A stretch of 64,000 bases of DNA, taken from the NCBI GenBank assembly GCA_018335935.1, contig JAGXRG010000013.1, positions 62,001 to 126,000 on the forward strand, given 5' to 3'. The stretch is from Chitinophagaceae bacterium. GTDB lineage: Bacteria > Bacteroidota > Bacteroidia > Chitinophagales > Chitinophagaceae. The position numbers were made by a program, and so were the translations under genes. This document shows positions 1-10,220 of this stretch, in pieces (position 1 is the first letter of the stretch; every line of letters starts with the position of its first letter). The notes beneath the pieces were generated by a model, which was given only the letters and a program-made list of their open reading frames with translations, was not told where the DNA came from and did not search any database.

Positions 1-235
1 GCCAATTAGTAGAAATTTCCTCAATGGCCTTATCACTAACAGCCATTATATAAATATCAGCACCTTTTGTTATATCTTTTATTGCAGTAACAGGTTGGGC
101 ATTTACTGCTTTAGCTAATGTTGTTGCATTGTTTAAATTTCTTCCAAAAATTTGAGCTATAGTATGTCCTTTTTGAAAAATTAGTTTACTTAAAACACTT
201 GCTACATTACCTGTTCCAATTATTGTTACTATCAT
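1..235 (-). CDS. Rossmann-fold NAD(P)-binding protein, DUF2520-like (partial, runs off the left edge)
   Basis: Reverse-strand translation from ATG at 235: MIVTIIGTGNVASVLSKLIFQKGHTIAQIFGRNLNNATTLAKAV...ADIYIMAVSDKAIEEIS; GxGNV dinucleotide-binding motif; open to the edge. Confidence 0.75.
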   Translation of the reverse strand, partial: MIVTIIGTGNVASVLSKLIFQKGHTIAQIFGRNLNNATTLAKAVNAQPVTAIKDITKGADIYIMAVSDKAIEEISTNW

Positions 236-247
236 ATATTTGAATTC

Positions 248-1108
248 ATGAAGTTATCTAAAAAGCAAAAATTATTCATTCAACTCTATAAAACAAAGTT
301 CAAGACCATTTCTATTTTTTCAAAGCAAAAAGCTGCAGAAAGTTTATTTAAACTTTTTTGTACGCCTTATAGTGGAAAAGTAAAACGAAAAGCACCTCCA
401 TTTTTCAAAAGAGCTAATGCATTGAATTTTGTTTATGAAGGTAATACAATTAGAGGTTGGCAATGGATTCCTAATAATTGTAATGGCAAAAAAGTTTTAG
501 TGGCACATGGTTTTGATAGTTGTTGCTACAAATCTGAAGCTATTATACACAAGCTTTTTTTAACAGGGTTCGAAGTATTAGCATTTGATGCACTAGCACA
601 TGGTGAAAGTGATGGAAAAACTGCAAATGTTAAACAGTATGGTGAATGTATTAAAATGATTGATGAACAATTTGGAAAATTATATGCAATTGCAGGACAT
701 TCTTTTGGAGGTTTAGCAACTTGTTTAATAGTTGAAAAAACTTTACCACATATAGAAAAAATTGTTTTAATAGCTCCTGCAGTTGAAACTACAAGAGCAA
801 TTGATAACTTTTTTAAATTTTTAAAAATGCCAATTGAATTAAAACCTTTTTTAGAGCATTATATTTTAGAACAATCTGGAAACAAGCCTGAATATTATTC
901 TGTAACAAGAGCTTTAAATAATGTACCATCAAAAGTTTTGTGGGTACACGATGAAAAAGATTTTATTTGTCCAATTGAAGATTTAAAACCAACTCAAGAA
1001 AAAAATTATCCACATGTTGAATTTTATATCACATCAGGACTTGGACACAATGTTATTTACCGCAACCCCAATGTATTACAGAAAATAGCTTTTTTCTTGT
1101 ACGAATAA
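248..1108 (+). CDS. alpha/beta hydrolase
   Basis: ORF with GHSFGG nucleophile elbow, VAHGFDS oxyanion region and C-terminal GLGHN histidine. Confidence 0.85.
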   Translation: MKLSKKQKLFIQLYKTKFKTISIFSKQKAAESLFKLFCTPYSGKVKRKAPPFFKRANALNFVYEGNTIRGWQWIPNNCNGKKVLVAHGFDSCCYKSEAIIHKLFLTGFEVLAFDALAHGESDGKTANVKQYGECIKMIDEQFGKLYAIAGHSFGGLATCLIVEKTLPHIEKIVLIAPAVETTRAIDNFFKFLKMPIELKPFLEHYILEQSGNKPEYYSVTRALNNVPSKVLWVHDEKDFICPIEDLKPTQEKNYPHVEFYITSGLGHNVIYRNPNVLQKIAFFLYE

Positions 1109-1109
1109 A

Positions 1110-1418
1110 TTATCTTCTTACTCTAACCCATCTTGCAGGAACCCAACAATGGCCTCTTCTTTTTTTATACTTCCATTGCCCTGGAATATAACGATAGCCT
1201 ACTCTTGGTTCGGCCCAATAACCATTTACTAAAACGTATTTACCATTTCTCCAAACATAATCTGGTTCAATCCAAATATGACGAGGTGATGGACAAATAG
1301 GTCTTGGATCATTAACAACAACAGTTGGTCTTACATTAACATAAATCTGAGCTTGACTTACAGATGAATGGAAAGTTATAAAACTTAACAAAAAAACTGA
1401 TAACATAATTTTTTTCAT
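1110..1418 (-). CDS. small secreted YXWGXW-repeat-like protein
   Basis: Signal peptide MKKIMLSVFLLSFITFHSSVSQAQ followed by aromatic/basic repeats (YVLVNGYWAEPRVGYRYIPGQWKYKKRRGHCWVPARWVRVRR). Confidence 0.6.
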   Translation of the reverse strand: MKKIMLSVFLLSFITFHSSVSQAQIYVNVRPTVVVNDPRPICPSPRHIWIEPDYVWRNGKYVLVNGYWAEPRVGYRYIPGQWKYKKRRGHCWVPARWVRVRR

Positions 1419-1490
1419 AACAAGGATTTAATGCTTTATTGATATGAATAAATATTAATAGTTTAATGTAAATTAGAATTTATCATTTTT

Positions 1491-2846
1491 TTAAATTTTT
1501 CTATTTTTCCATTTATTGCTTTTCATATAAATAAATGCAGGAATCAATAGACTTCCCCAATATACCAATTCAGCCATCCAGCCTATGGTGATGCTTAAAT
1601 TAAGTTTTTCCAACACAATATATACATAGGTGCAGTAAAGAGTTATTGCTAAAAACTCTATTCTTAAAGTAATATTTGTATTGCCTGTACCAATAACAGC
1701 ATTGAGCCAAACAACAGAAAAACTCATCAGTAATAATGCCAATGTTACTACTCTTAATACTGGAATTGCTGCTGTATTAAATGCTTCAGTTTGTCCGTAA
1801 ACACTTAAATACAATTCAGGAAAAATATTAATGAGTATGCAAATTGAAATGGAAAATGTAAATGATAATTTTAAAATTTTATTGATGAGTATAAATACTT
1901 TATCCTGCAAACCCTGACCAATTACATTACTCACCATAGTATTGGTAGTAGCAGCAAAAGCCCAGGTAACACAACCAAAAACACCAAAAACATTTCGCAT
2001 AATGTTTGATATAGCACCTGCCTGATTGCCATGATGTTCACTTAAAACAAAGAAAAACTCCCATGCCATAATACTTAATAAATGTTGAGCTATTAAAGGA
2101 GCACTTTGTTTAAAGATGATTTTTGCAACAGCTTTATCCCATAATTGTTCAGCCTGAAATTGTAATTGCTGCTTAATCTTTTTAAATCTAATAATTTGCC
2201 ATACAGTTATAAATGCTAAAGCTTCTGCTAATATTGATGCATAAGCTGCTCCATTAAAACCTAAATCAGGAAAACCCAGATTTCCAAAAATTAAAGTATA
2301 ATCAAAAAATACATTGCTTGTTGCTTCAATGGCTGTACCAAATATTAAATACTTAGCATGGTTAGTGCCTACCAATAATGCATTACGAATTTGAAATTGA
2401 AATAAAAAAAACAAACCCCAGATTCTAATGTGTAAAAAATCTATCGCAAGTTGTGCATTGCTAGCATCTGATAAGGCATAATTAAAAAAGATTGGAGCAA
2501 TCAGCCATGTAACTGCAATACCAAATGCAGCAAATACAAAGGCCAACTTTTTACCGTGATCAAATAAAAAACCAATGGCTTCAATTTTATTTTCGCCTGC
2601 TCTACGTGCAAACAACATTTGCAAACCATTACTTAAACCAATACCAATTACTGCAAATATTAAATAATACACCCCTGTAATACCGGCAACTGAAAGGGTT
2701 TGCTCACCAAGTCTACCCAAAAAAATATTATTAGTAATAAAGTTGAGCTGAGGAACAATAATGGCCAATGAAATCGGTAAAACAATAGATAGAATTCTTT
2801 TGTTAGAAATATCTAATCTATAATCTTTAGCTATTATTTCTGCCAT
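1491..2846 (-). CDS. MATE-family multidrug/Na+ efflux transporter
   Basis: 451-aa multi-TM protein with MATE-like start (ILSIVLPISLAIIVPQLNFITNNIFLGRLGEQTLSVAGI). Confidence 0.85.
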   Translation of the reverse strand: MAEIIAKDYRLDISNKRILSIVLPISLAIIVPQLNFITNNIFLGRLGEQTLSVAGITGVYYLIFAVIGIGLSNGLQMLFARRAGENKIEAIGFLFDHGKKLAFVFAAFGIAVTWLIAPIFFNYALSDASNAQLAIDFLHIRIWGLFFLFQFQIRNALLVGTNHAKYLIFGTAIEATSNVFFDYTLIFGNLGFPDLGFNGAAYASILAEALAFITVWQIIRFKKIKQQLQFQAEQLWDKAVAKIIFKQSAPLIAQHLLSIMAWEFFFVLSEHHGNQAGAISNIMRNVFGVFGCVTWAFAATTNTMVSNVIGQGLQDKVFILINKILKLSFTFSISICILINIFPELYLSVYGQTEAFNTAAIPVLRVVTLALLLMSFSVVWLNAVIGTGNTNITLRIEFLAITLYCTYVYIVLEKLNLSITIGWMAELVYWGSLLIPAFIYMKSNKWKNRKI

Positions 2847-2960
2847 ATAACAAAACTAATGGAAGTTGGAGTTTGAGTTAAAAACTTTTCTATTGCAATC
2901 TTATAGATTAATTACACAGGGTGCTTCGTTCCTCGCAGTGACTTTGAATTATTGTATAAA

Positions 2961-2989
2961 AAAACCCAGCTATATTTTAGCTGGGTTTT
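2961..2989 (-). terminator. Rho-independent terminator downstream of fusA
   Basis: AAAACCCAGCT-atatttt-AGCTGGGTTTT inverted repeat with a T-run on the minus strand. Confidence 0.8.
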
Positions 2990-3010
2990 ACATTTATTTT
3001 TTAAGAAAGA

Positions 3011-5161
3011 TTATTCTTCAATCTTCACTTTTCCTTTGCTCTTTGCAATTACTTCTTCAGCAATATTGTTTGGAGCTGGATTGTAGTGTGAAAACTCCAT
3101 AGTTGAAGTTGCACGACCAGAAGATAATGAACGTAGTTGAGTTACATATCCAAACATTTCACTCAATGGAACTTTTGCTTTAATAACTTGTAAGTTAGCT
3201 CTGCTATCCATTCCTTCTAACATACCTCTTCTTCTGTTTAAGTCACCAGTAACATCACCCATGTATTGATCTGGAGTTAATACTTCCACTTTCATAATAG
3301 GTTCTAGTAAAGTTGGTTTTGCTTTTCTTCCTGCTTCTCTAAATGCAGATTTAGCACAAAGTTCAAAACTCATAGAATCAGAATCCACATCGTGATAGCT
3401 ACCATCAAATACTCTAACTTTCATATTATTAACTGGGTAACCAGCTAAAACACCTGTAACCATTGAAGTTTCAAATCCTTTTTGAATTGCAGGAACAAAT
3501 TCTTTAGGAATAGAACCTCCGAATAAGTCGTTTACAAATTGGAAATGTTTTCCTTCATTTGCTGCTAACCATTCTTCATCAGCTGGTCCTAAATCGAATT
3601 GAATATCTGCGAATTTACCCCTACCACCAGATTGCTTTTTCAAAATCTCACGATGAGTAACCACTTGACCAAATGACTCTTTGTAAGCCACCTGAGGTGC
3701 ACCTTGATTTACTTCTACTTTAAACTCACGACGCATACGATCGATGATAATTTCTAAGTGAAGCTCACCCATTCCACGTAAAATAGTTTGACCAGTATCT
3801 TCATCAGTATTTACTCTTAATGTAGGATCTTCTTCAACTAATTTAGCAATAGCCATACCCATTTTATCAACGTCTGCTTGAGTTTTAGGCTCAACGGCAA
3901 TGGCAATAACTGGTTCAGGAATAAACATATTTTCTAAAGTGATCGGATGTTTTTCATCGCATAAAGTATCACCAGTTTTAATTTCTTTAAAACCTACTGC
4001 AGCAGCAATATCTCCAGCTTCAATAAAATCTACTGGGTTTTGTTTGTTAGCAAACATTTTCATGATACGGCTAATACGCTCTTTCTTTCCACTTCTTACA
4101 TTTAATACATAAGAACCTGCATCTAAATGACCAGAATAGCAACGGAAGAATGCTAAACGACCTACGAATGGATCGGTCATAATTTTGAAAGCTAATGCAG
4201 CAAAAGGTTCTTTAGCATCAGCTTTTCTTGTAATTTGTTCGCCAGTATCTGGATTAGTACCTACTGTATCTTCAATATCTAATGGACCAGGCAAATATCT
4301 ACAAACAGCATCTAAAGCAGTTTGTACACCTTTATTTTTGAAAGATGATCCACACATCATTGGAACAATTGATAAATCGATACAAGCTTTACGAATGGCT
4401 TCATGCATTTCATCTTCTGTAATGCTATTAGGATCTTCAAAGAATTTCTCCATTAAAGTATCATCATATTCAGCAACAGCTTCAACTAATTTAGCTCTCC
4501 ACTCATTAGCTTCTTCTACCATATCAGCAGGAACATCAATTTCATCAAAAGTCATTCCTTCGGTTTCCATATGCCAAATAATACCTTTCATTTTAATAAG
4601 GTCAACAACCCCAGTAAAATTATCTTCAGCACCAATTGGTAATTGTAAAGGCACAGCTTTTGCACCTAACATATCTTTAACTTGTTGTACCACCATTAAA
4701 AAGTCGGCACCACTTCTATCCATTTTATTTACAAAACCAATTCTTGGTACTTTATAACGATTTGCTTGACGCCATACCGTTTCAGATTGTGGTTCAACAC
4801 CATCAACAGCACTAAATAATGCAATTAAGCCATCCAATACACGCATTGAACGTTCTACTTCTACAGTAAAATCTACGTGACCCGGAGTATCAATAATATT
4901 AAAATAATAACTTTTAGTGTTTGCATCAGCAACACCTTTAACAGTTGGGAATTTCCATTGACAGCTAACAGCAGCAGAAGTAATAGTAATACCACGTTCT
5001 TTTTCTTGTTCCATCCAGTCAGTTGTTGCAGCACCATCGTGTACTTCACCAATTTTATGAATCATACCTGTGTAGCGTAAAATACGCTCTGTTGTTGTGG
5101 TTTTACCAGCATCAATATGTGCTGCAATACCAAAGTTGCGTTGAAATTTTAAGTCTGCCAT
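3011..5161 (-). CDS. fusA: elongation factor G
   Basis: [32 protein letters not shown]..., [18 protein letters not shown]; the ORF-track start at 5245 is upstream of the likely start at 5161. Confidence 0.97.
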   Translation of the reverse strand: MADLKFQRNFGIAAHIDAGKTTTTERILRYTGMIHKIGEVHDGAATTDWMEQEKERGITITSAAVSCQWKFPTVKGVADANTKSYYFNIIDTPGHVDFTVEVERSMRVLDGLIALFSAVDGVEPQSETVWRQANRYKVPRIGFVNKMDRSGADFLMVVQQVKDMLGAKAVPLQLPIGAEDNFTGVVDLIKMKGIIWHMETEGMTFDEIDVPADMVEEANEWRAKLVEAVAEYDDTLMEKFFEDPNSITEDEMHEAIRKACIDLSIVPMMCGSSFKNKGVQTALDAVCRYLPGPLDIEDTVGTNPDTGEQITRKADAKEPFAALAFKIMTDPFVGRLAFFRCYSGHLDAGSYVLNVRSGKKERISRIMKMFANKQNPVDFIEAGDIAAAVGFKEIKTGDTLCDEKHPITLENMFIPEPVIAIAVEPKTQADVDKMGMAIAKLVEEDPTLRVNTDEDTGQTILRGMGELHLEIIIDRMRREFKVEVNQGAPQVAYKESFGQVVTHREILKKQSGGRGKFADIQFDLGPADEEWLAANEGKHFQFVNDLFGGSIPKEFVPAIQKGFETSMVTGVLAGYPVNNMKVRVFDGSYHDVDSDSMSFELCAKSAFREAGRKAKPTLLEPIMKVEVLTPDQYMGDVTGDLNRRRGMLEGMDSRANLQVIKAKVPLSEMFGYVTQLRSLSSGRATSTMEFSHYNPAPNNIAEEVIAKSKGKVKIEE

Positions 5162-5428
5162 TTTTTTATTTTGTGAATTCTTGAATATTAAATGTGAATT
5201 TTGTAACGAAAAAAGAACTGATTTTTCTTGGTTACAAATTAGCACATTCGCTTAATTGTTTATTTTTTCGAGCGGCAAAGGTAAGGAGTTCTATAATACA
5301 TTAGTGAATTGAAGAAATAACAAATTCTTAAATAATTGCTTCAATAACATTTGGGTTAAGTTTAAATGTCAAAATTTGAATTTAAATATTGAAAATGAAT
5401 TGTTTGCATATTTAATCAGGGTCATTAA

Positions 5429-6037
5429 TTATAAATCTCTTATGATTATTTGATGCAGGTCGGAGAAACTGTACTGAAATTCGGCTACTCTTGATTTTGA
5501 AATTGCAATCTTTAATTGACAAAAAAGTTGAGTATTATTTTCAATTATAGTGGCATCTAGTTTTTTGAGTACTTGCATTACAGCATTGGTTTGAGTATAG
5601 TCATACTCTAACTCGAAATATTGTAAAATAGGTTTTTGAACTATTTGAGTAGTTTGTAAAGCTAAAGATGTTGTGGTTTTATAAGCATTTATAAGTCCAG
5701 GTACACCCAATAATGTTCCTCCAAAATACCTCACAACTATTATTAATACATCTGTTATATTTTTAGATTCAATAGCATTTAATATGGGTTTTCCTGCTGA
5801 ACCATTGGGTTCACCAGCATCAGAAGACCTAAAATTTGTGTTATCTAAACCTATTTTATAAGCAAAACAATAATGGTTAGCTTTTGGATGTAGATTTTTT
5901 ACTTCTTGCATAGCCAACTTAAAATCTTCCTTGTTCTTAATCGGATAAGCTAGTGCAATAAATTTGCTACCTCTATCTTTAAATTCTGCACTACCTTTTG
6001 TTGAAATTGTAAAATAAAAATCTATTCTTGACTCCAT
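5429..6037 (-). CDS. IMPACT/YigZ family protein
   Basis: KGSAEFKDRGSKFIALAYP, DAGEPNGSAGKPIL, VVRYFGGTLLGVPGLINAY: YigZ family signatures. Confidence 0.9.
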   Translation of the reverse strand: MESRIDFYFTISTKGSAEFKDRGSKFIALAYPIKNKEDFKLAMQEVKNLHPKANHYCFAYKIGLDNTNFRSSDAGEPNGSAGKPILNAIESKNITDVLIIVVRYFGGTLLGVPGLINAYKTTTSLALQTTQIVQKPILQYFELEYDYTQTNAVMQVLKKLDATIIENNTQLFCQLKIAISKSRVAEFQYSFSDLHQIIIRDL

Positions 6038-6195
6038 AAATCTTGTTCTGAGTCAGCAAAAATGCTTACTTCAATCCAATAAAAAAACCTATTAAATATT
6101 TGTTTAAATACTTTATCTTTGTGCTTCAACGCTGTGCATTAATATGATGTACGGCGTTGTATTTTTATATCCTTTGTAAACTTAAATTGAGATTT

Positions 6196-6663
6196 ATGAG
6201 TGAATATGTTACACAAGAGACTTTTGATAAGATGCGTGAAGAACTGCAAAGAATGAAAGGCGTCGATCGTCCGGCTGCTTCAAAAGCTATTGCAGAAGCT
6301 AGAGAAAAAGGAGATTTGCGTGAAAATGCAGAATACGATGCAGCAAAAGAAGCACAAGGTATGCTTGAAGCACGTATTAAACAATTAGAAGGTGTAATTG
6401 CTACAGCAAAAATTGTTGATCCTACAACTATTGATACCAGTAAAGTAACCATACTTACAAAAGTTACTATTACAAACATTGCCAACAAGAAAACAGTAAC
6501 TTATCAAATTGTTGGAGAAAAGGAAGCGGATTTAAAAGAAAAAAAGATATCAGCATCTTCACCTATTGGACAAGGATTGTTAGGTAAAGCAATTGGTGAA
6601 ATAGCAGAAGTTCATGCACCTACTGGGATTTTAAAATTCAAAGTTGAAAATATTACGATCTAA
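6196..6663 (+). CDS. greA: transcription elongation factor GreA
   Basis: MSEYVTQETFDKMREELQRMKGVDRPAASKAIAEAREKGDLRENAEYDAAKEAQ; likely start at 6196, downstream of the ORF-track start. Confidence 0.95.
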   Translation: MSEYVTQETFDKMREELQRMKGVDRPAASKAIAEAREKGDLRENAEYDAAKEAQGMLEARIKQLEGVIATAKIVDPTTIDTSKVTILTKVTITNIANKKTVTYQIVGEKEADLKEKKISASSPIGQGLLGKAIGEIAEVHAPTGILKFKVENITI

Positions 6664-6665
6664 TA

Positions 6666-7055
6666 ATGACCCTCTTTTCAAAAATTATTCAAGGAGAAAT
6701 ACCCAGCTATAAAATTGCAGAGAATGAAAATTTTTATGCTTTTTTAGACATATTCCCATTACAAAAGGGTCATACCTTGGTGGTGCCAAAGGTTGAAATT
6801 GATAAAATTTTTGATCTGCCCAACAATTATTTGGCTGAAATCTTGGTTTTTGCACAACCCATTGCAAAAGCTATTGAAAAAGCCTATCCTTGTAATAGAG
6901 TAAATATGGTTACTGTAGGTTTAGAAGTGCCTCATGCACATGTACATTTAATACCAATTAACCATACAAATGATATGAATTTCGAAAATCCAAAGTTGAA
7001 ATTCTCAGCAGAAGAGTTTACAGCAATTCAAAAAGAGATTTGTAGTTATTTATAA
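6666..7055 (+). CDS. HIT family protein (histidine triad)
   Basis: FSKIIQGEIPSYKIAENENFYAFLDIFPLQKGHTLVVPK ... VPHAHVHLIPI (HxHxH). Confidence 0.92.
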   Translation: MTLFSKIIQGEIPSYKIAENENFYAFLDIFPLQKGHTLVVPKVEIDKIFDLPNNYLAEILVFAQPIAKAIEKAYPCNRVNMVTVGLEVPHAHVHLIPINHTNDMNFENPKLKFSAEEFTAIQKEICSYL

Positions 7056-7208
7056 ATTAAGTCAAAAAATATTTGTTTTACAATAAATCTTACTACATTC
7101 GCATTGCCTTTACAAGTTGTTCCAAGTTTCTTCGATGTGTTTTGTAAATACAAAAGGACTAAAGGGTTACTGGTAATGGATAATTTTTAACTTTTAATCA
7201 TTTACAAA

Positions 7209-7607
7209 ATGAACATTTACGTTGGTAACCTAAGTTGGAACATGACCAATGAGGATTTAAACAATTTATTTACTCCACACGGTGAAGTAATTTCTGCAAA
7301 AATTGTTACAGACAAATTTAAAAACGATCGTAGCAAAGGCTTCGGTTTTGTTGAAATGAGCGATGAAGATGGCAAAGCTGCTATCGCTGCATTAAACGAA
7401 ACAGAAGTTGATGGTCGTAAAATTGTTGTTAACGAATCTCAACCTCGCCCAGAAGGTGAACGTCGTAGTGGCGGAAACCGTGGTGGTGGTTTTGGTGGAA
7501 ATCGCGGTGGCGGTGGATATGGTGGTGGAAATCGCGGTGGCGGTGGATACGGTGGTGGAAATCGCTCTGGAGGTAACTCTGGTGGCGGTGGATATAACAG
7601 ATATTAA
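7209..7607 (+). CDS. RRM-type RNA-binding protein with glycine-rich tail
   Basis: MNIYVGNLSWNMTNEDLNNLF (RNP2) and KGFGFVEM (RNP1), then GNRGGGGYGG repeats. Confidence 0.93.
   Translation: MNIYVGNLSWNMTNEDLNNLFTPHGEVISAKIVTDKFKNDRSKGFGFVEMSDEDGKAAIAALNETEVDGRKIVVNESQPRPEGERRSGGNRGGGFGGNRGGGGYGGGNRGGGGYGGGNRSGGNSGGGGYNRY
7491..7566 (+). repeat. 30-bp in-frame tandem repeat encoding GNRGGGGYGG
   Basis: ggaaatcgcggtggcggtggata(t/c)ggtggt repeated in tandem with a partial third copy. Confidence 0.85.
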
Positions 7608-7629
7608 TCTCATCCCAAATAAAACCTTT

Positions 7630-7658
7630 AAGGCTGTCTCAATGAGACAGCCTTTTTT
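7630..7658 (+). terminator. Rho-independent terminator after the RRM gene
   Basis: AAGGCTGTCTC-aat-GAGACAGCCTT followed by TTTT. Confidence 0.9.
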
Positions 7659-7709
7659 ATGTGCCAATGTTTAAGTTTGAAGTTGTTAATTTGTAACGAA
7701 TAATTTAAT

Positions 7710-8726
7710 ATGGAAATAGTTCAGAATATTTCTTTAAAAGCATTTAATACTTTTGGAATTGATGTAAGAACTCAATACTTTACTGAGATTGAATCAGTAG
7801 ATGATATTCGAGAAGCATTATCCTTTGCCAACAAAAATCAATTGCCTTATTTAGTTATTGGAGGAGGGAGTAATATTTTATTTACTCAAAACTTTCAGGG
7901 ACTTATAATAAAAAATAACCTGAAGTCAATTGAAGTTATTCATGAAGATCAAAATAATTATTACATAAAATCTTCAGCAGGAGAGGTCTGGCATCAACTG
8001 GTTTTGTATTGTATAGAGAATAATTATGCCGGAATAGAGAATTTAAGTTTAATTCCAGGAAGCGTAGGTGCTGCACCTTTACAAAATATTGGTGCTTATG
8101 GTGTAGAATTGAAAGATGTTTTTTATGAGCTTGAAGCCTATCATATTCCTACACAAACTATTGAAAAGTTTGATTTAAATGATTGTGCTTTTGATTATAG
8201 AGAAAGCATCTTCAAAACCAAATTAAAAAATCAGTATATCATTTTAAATATTACCTTACAACTTAAAAAAAATCCACAATTCAATATAGAATATGGTGCA
8301 ATAAAAGAAGAGTTAGAAAAAATGAACTGTACCTCTTTAAGTGTGAAAGCTATCTCTCAAGCTGTAATAAATATTCGTAGCTCTAAACTTCCTAACCCTA
8401 AAGAAATTGGTAATGCAGGAAGCTTTTTTAAAAATCCTATAATAAATCAAGAGCAATCTGGTCAACTTAAAAAAGAATTTCCATCTATTCCAATTTATCC
8501 ATCAAAAGCAAATCAATTTAAAGTTGCAGCAGGTTGGTTAATTGAACAATGTGGTTGGAAAGGTTTTCGAAAAGCTGATTATGGGTGCCATGCCAAACAA
8601 GCTCTAGTTTTGGTAAATTATGGTACAGCAAAAGGACAAGAAATTTTTGATTTAAGTACTGCAATCAACGAATCTGTGTTTGAAAAATTTGGAATTGAGC
8701 TTGAATGTGAAGTGAATATTGTTTAA
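7710..8726 (+). CDS. murB: UDP-N-acetylmuramate dehydrogenase
   Basis: LPYLVIGGGSNILFTQNFQGLIIKN, IPGSVGAAPLQNIGAYGVEL, GNAGSFFKNP. Confidence 0.95.
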   Translation: MEIVQNISLKAFNTFGIDVRTQYFTEIESVDDIREALSFANKNQLPYLVIGGGSNILFTQNFQGLIIKNNLKSIEVIHEDQNNYYIKSSAGEVWHQLVLYCIENNYAGIENLSLIPGSVGAAPLQNIGAYGVELKDVFYELEAYHIPTQTIEKFDLNDCAFDYRESIFKTKLKNQYIILNITLQLKKNPQFNIEYGAIKEELEKMNCTSLSVKAISQAVINIRSSKLPNPKEIGNAGSFFKNPIINQEQSGQLKKEFPSIPIYPSKANQFKVAAGWLIEQCGWKGFRKADYGCHAKQALVLVNYGTAKGQEIFDLSTAINESVFEKFGIELECEVNIV

Positions 8727-9616
8727 GGGTTGTTAGCCAAACAAAAGGCAATAAACTTAGTATAAGCATCACTAGAATTTGTAGAATTAAACCCATGACC
8801 ATCACCAACATATTCTGTATATTGCTGAGTAACACTCGCTGTTTGTAAAGCTGTTTTTAAACGAGTACTTTGAGATAGAGGTACAACATTATCAGCAGTA
8901 CCATGAAATATTATTGTTGGAGGGGAAGATGCATTTACCGAAAATAATGGACTAGCATTAGTATAAACAGTTGGTACCGAAGTAGGTGTTCCTCCCATAA
9001 ATAATTCGAACAATTGTTTTTGCAGACCAACTTGAAAATTGTACAAATCTGCCATATCTGTAGGTCCAAAATAATCAACAACAGTTTTAATTCTATTGTT
9101 AGAATTGTATTTGTAAGCTTTAAGCATGCCTAAATGTGCACCTGCACTTGCACCCATAACTACAATTTTGTTGGGGTTATAATGATAATAATTAGCATTA
9201 GCTATAATGTAATCAAAAGCAGCATTTACATCATTTATTTGTGTTGGCCATAAATTTGTTGATGGCGGAACTGCTAATCTATAATTTATGTTTATGATAG
9301 CATAATTGCTTAATCCAGATTGAATGGATGGAATAGTTGAATTAAAATCTGATTTATCACCAGCTGTCCAAGCTCCACCATGAATCATTACAAAAACTTT
9401 TGTATTGACATCTGAACGATTTGGTGGTAAATAAATATCCATTTTTTGTGCAGCTTCTATACCATAAGCAACATTCATGGTATCTAACTTTGATGCAGTA
9501 TTGGTAGTGTTTGGTGGCGTAACTGTATCAGTAGATTTTGAACAAGAACTGATAAAAAAAGCTACAAAACTTATAGCCACTAATTGTTTAAACAAAGCAA
9601 TTTTATTTTTTTTCAT
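8723..9616 (-). CDS. secreted alpha/beta hydrolase (esterase/lipase-like lipoprotein)
   Basis: Lipobox-like FFISSCSKS; MIHGGAWTAGDKSDF; VMGASAGAHLG nucleophile elbow; GDGHGF. Confidence 0.88.
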   Translation of the reverse strand: MKKNKIALFKQLVAISFVAFFISSCSKSTDTVTPPNTTNTASKLDTMNVAYGIEAAQKMDIYLPPNRSDVNTKVFVMIHGGAWTAGDKSDFNSTIPSIQSGLSNYAIININYRLAVPPSTNLWPTQINDVNAAFDYIIANANYYHYNPNKIVVMGASAGAHLGMLKAYKYNSNNRIKTVVDYFGPTDMADLYNFQVGLQKQLFELFMGGTPTSVPTVYTNASPLFSVNASSPPTIIFHGTADNVVPLSQSTRLKTALQTASVTQQYTEYVGDGHGFNSTNSSDAYTKFIAFCLANNP

Positions 9617-9642
9617 ATAAAAAGTTGGAAGTGAAAATATGA

Positions 9643-10218
9643 TTAGTTTAATAAAAAAGCAATTAATTGATCTGTTGCTTTTCGTCTGTGGCTATAAATA
9701 CTTTTTTCATCTAGATTCATTTCAGCAAAAGTTTTGTTACTGCCTTCGGGTATAAATATAGGGTCGTACCCAAAACCATGTTGACCTTTTGGTTCATCAG
9801 TAATAGTTCCTTTGCAAATGCCTTCGAACATATAATTCTTGCCATTGAGCATTAATGAAATGATGGTTTTAAAATGGGCTCTTCTATTTTCAATTCCTCG
9901 CAAATTGGTTAAAACTTTCTCTATATTTTTTTGATGATTTTTCTCATCACCAGCATAACGAGCACTTAAAACTCCAGGTTCATTATTTAAAGCTTCAATC
10001 TCCAATCCAGTATCTTCTCCAAATGCATTTTTGCCAGTTAATTGATAAATGAAATTTGATTTTTCTGCAGCATTAGCTTCAATAGTATCATGAGGTTCTG
10101 GTATATCAATATGAATACCTGCTTCTTCTAAAGTAATAATTTCAAAAAGATTTCCAATTAATTTTCTTATTTCCTCAACCTTGTTTTTATTGTTGGTAGC
10201 GAATATTAAAGTTGACAT
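9643..10218 (-). CDS. rdgB: XTP/dITP diphosphatase (RdgB/HAM1 family)
   Basis: LIFATNNKNKVEEIRKLI, FGEDTGLEIEALNNEPGVLSARYAG, GHGFGYDPIFIPEG-type motif. Confidence 0.95.
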   Translation of the reverse strand: MSTLIFATNNKNKVEEIRKLIGNLFEIITLEEAGIHIDIPEPHDTIEANAAEKSNFIYQLTGKNAFGEDTGLEIEALNNEPGVLSARYAGDEKNHQKNIEKVLTNLRGIENRRAHFKTIISLMLNGKNYMFEGICKGTITDEPKGQHGFGYDPIFIPEGSNKTFAEMNLDEKSIYSHRRKATDQLIAFLLN

Positions 10219-10220
10219 GA

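Noticed and set aside
2866-3102. 78-aa plus-strand ORF
   Set aside because: Spans the 21-nt repeat element, the fusA terminator and the antisense fusA 3' end.
3900-5080. Plus-strand ORFs 3900-4112, 4185-4757 and 4877-5080
   Set aside because: Antisense shadows of fusA with no independent protein signal.
6099-6121. Promoter for greA (TTTG ... TATCTTTG)
   Set aside because: The -7 element fits, but the nearest TTTG is only 11 bp upstream, outside the expected spacer range.
7392-7674. Alternative-frame ORFs through the RRM gene (7392-7667 minus, 7408-7674 plus)
   Set aside because: Low-complexity translations of the glycine-rich repeat in wrong frames.
7671-7706. Possible further heptamer tract (GTTTAAG TTTGAAG TTGTTAA TTTGTAA)
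   Set aside because: Too degenerate and AT-rich to separate from chance by eye.
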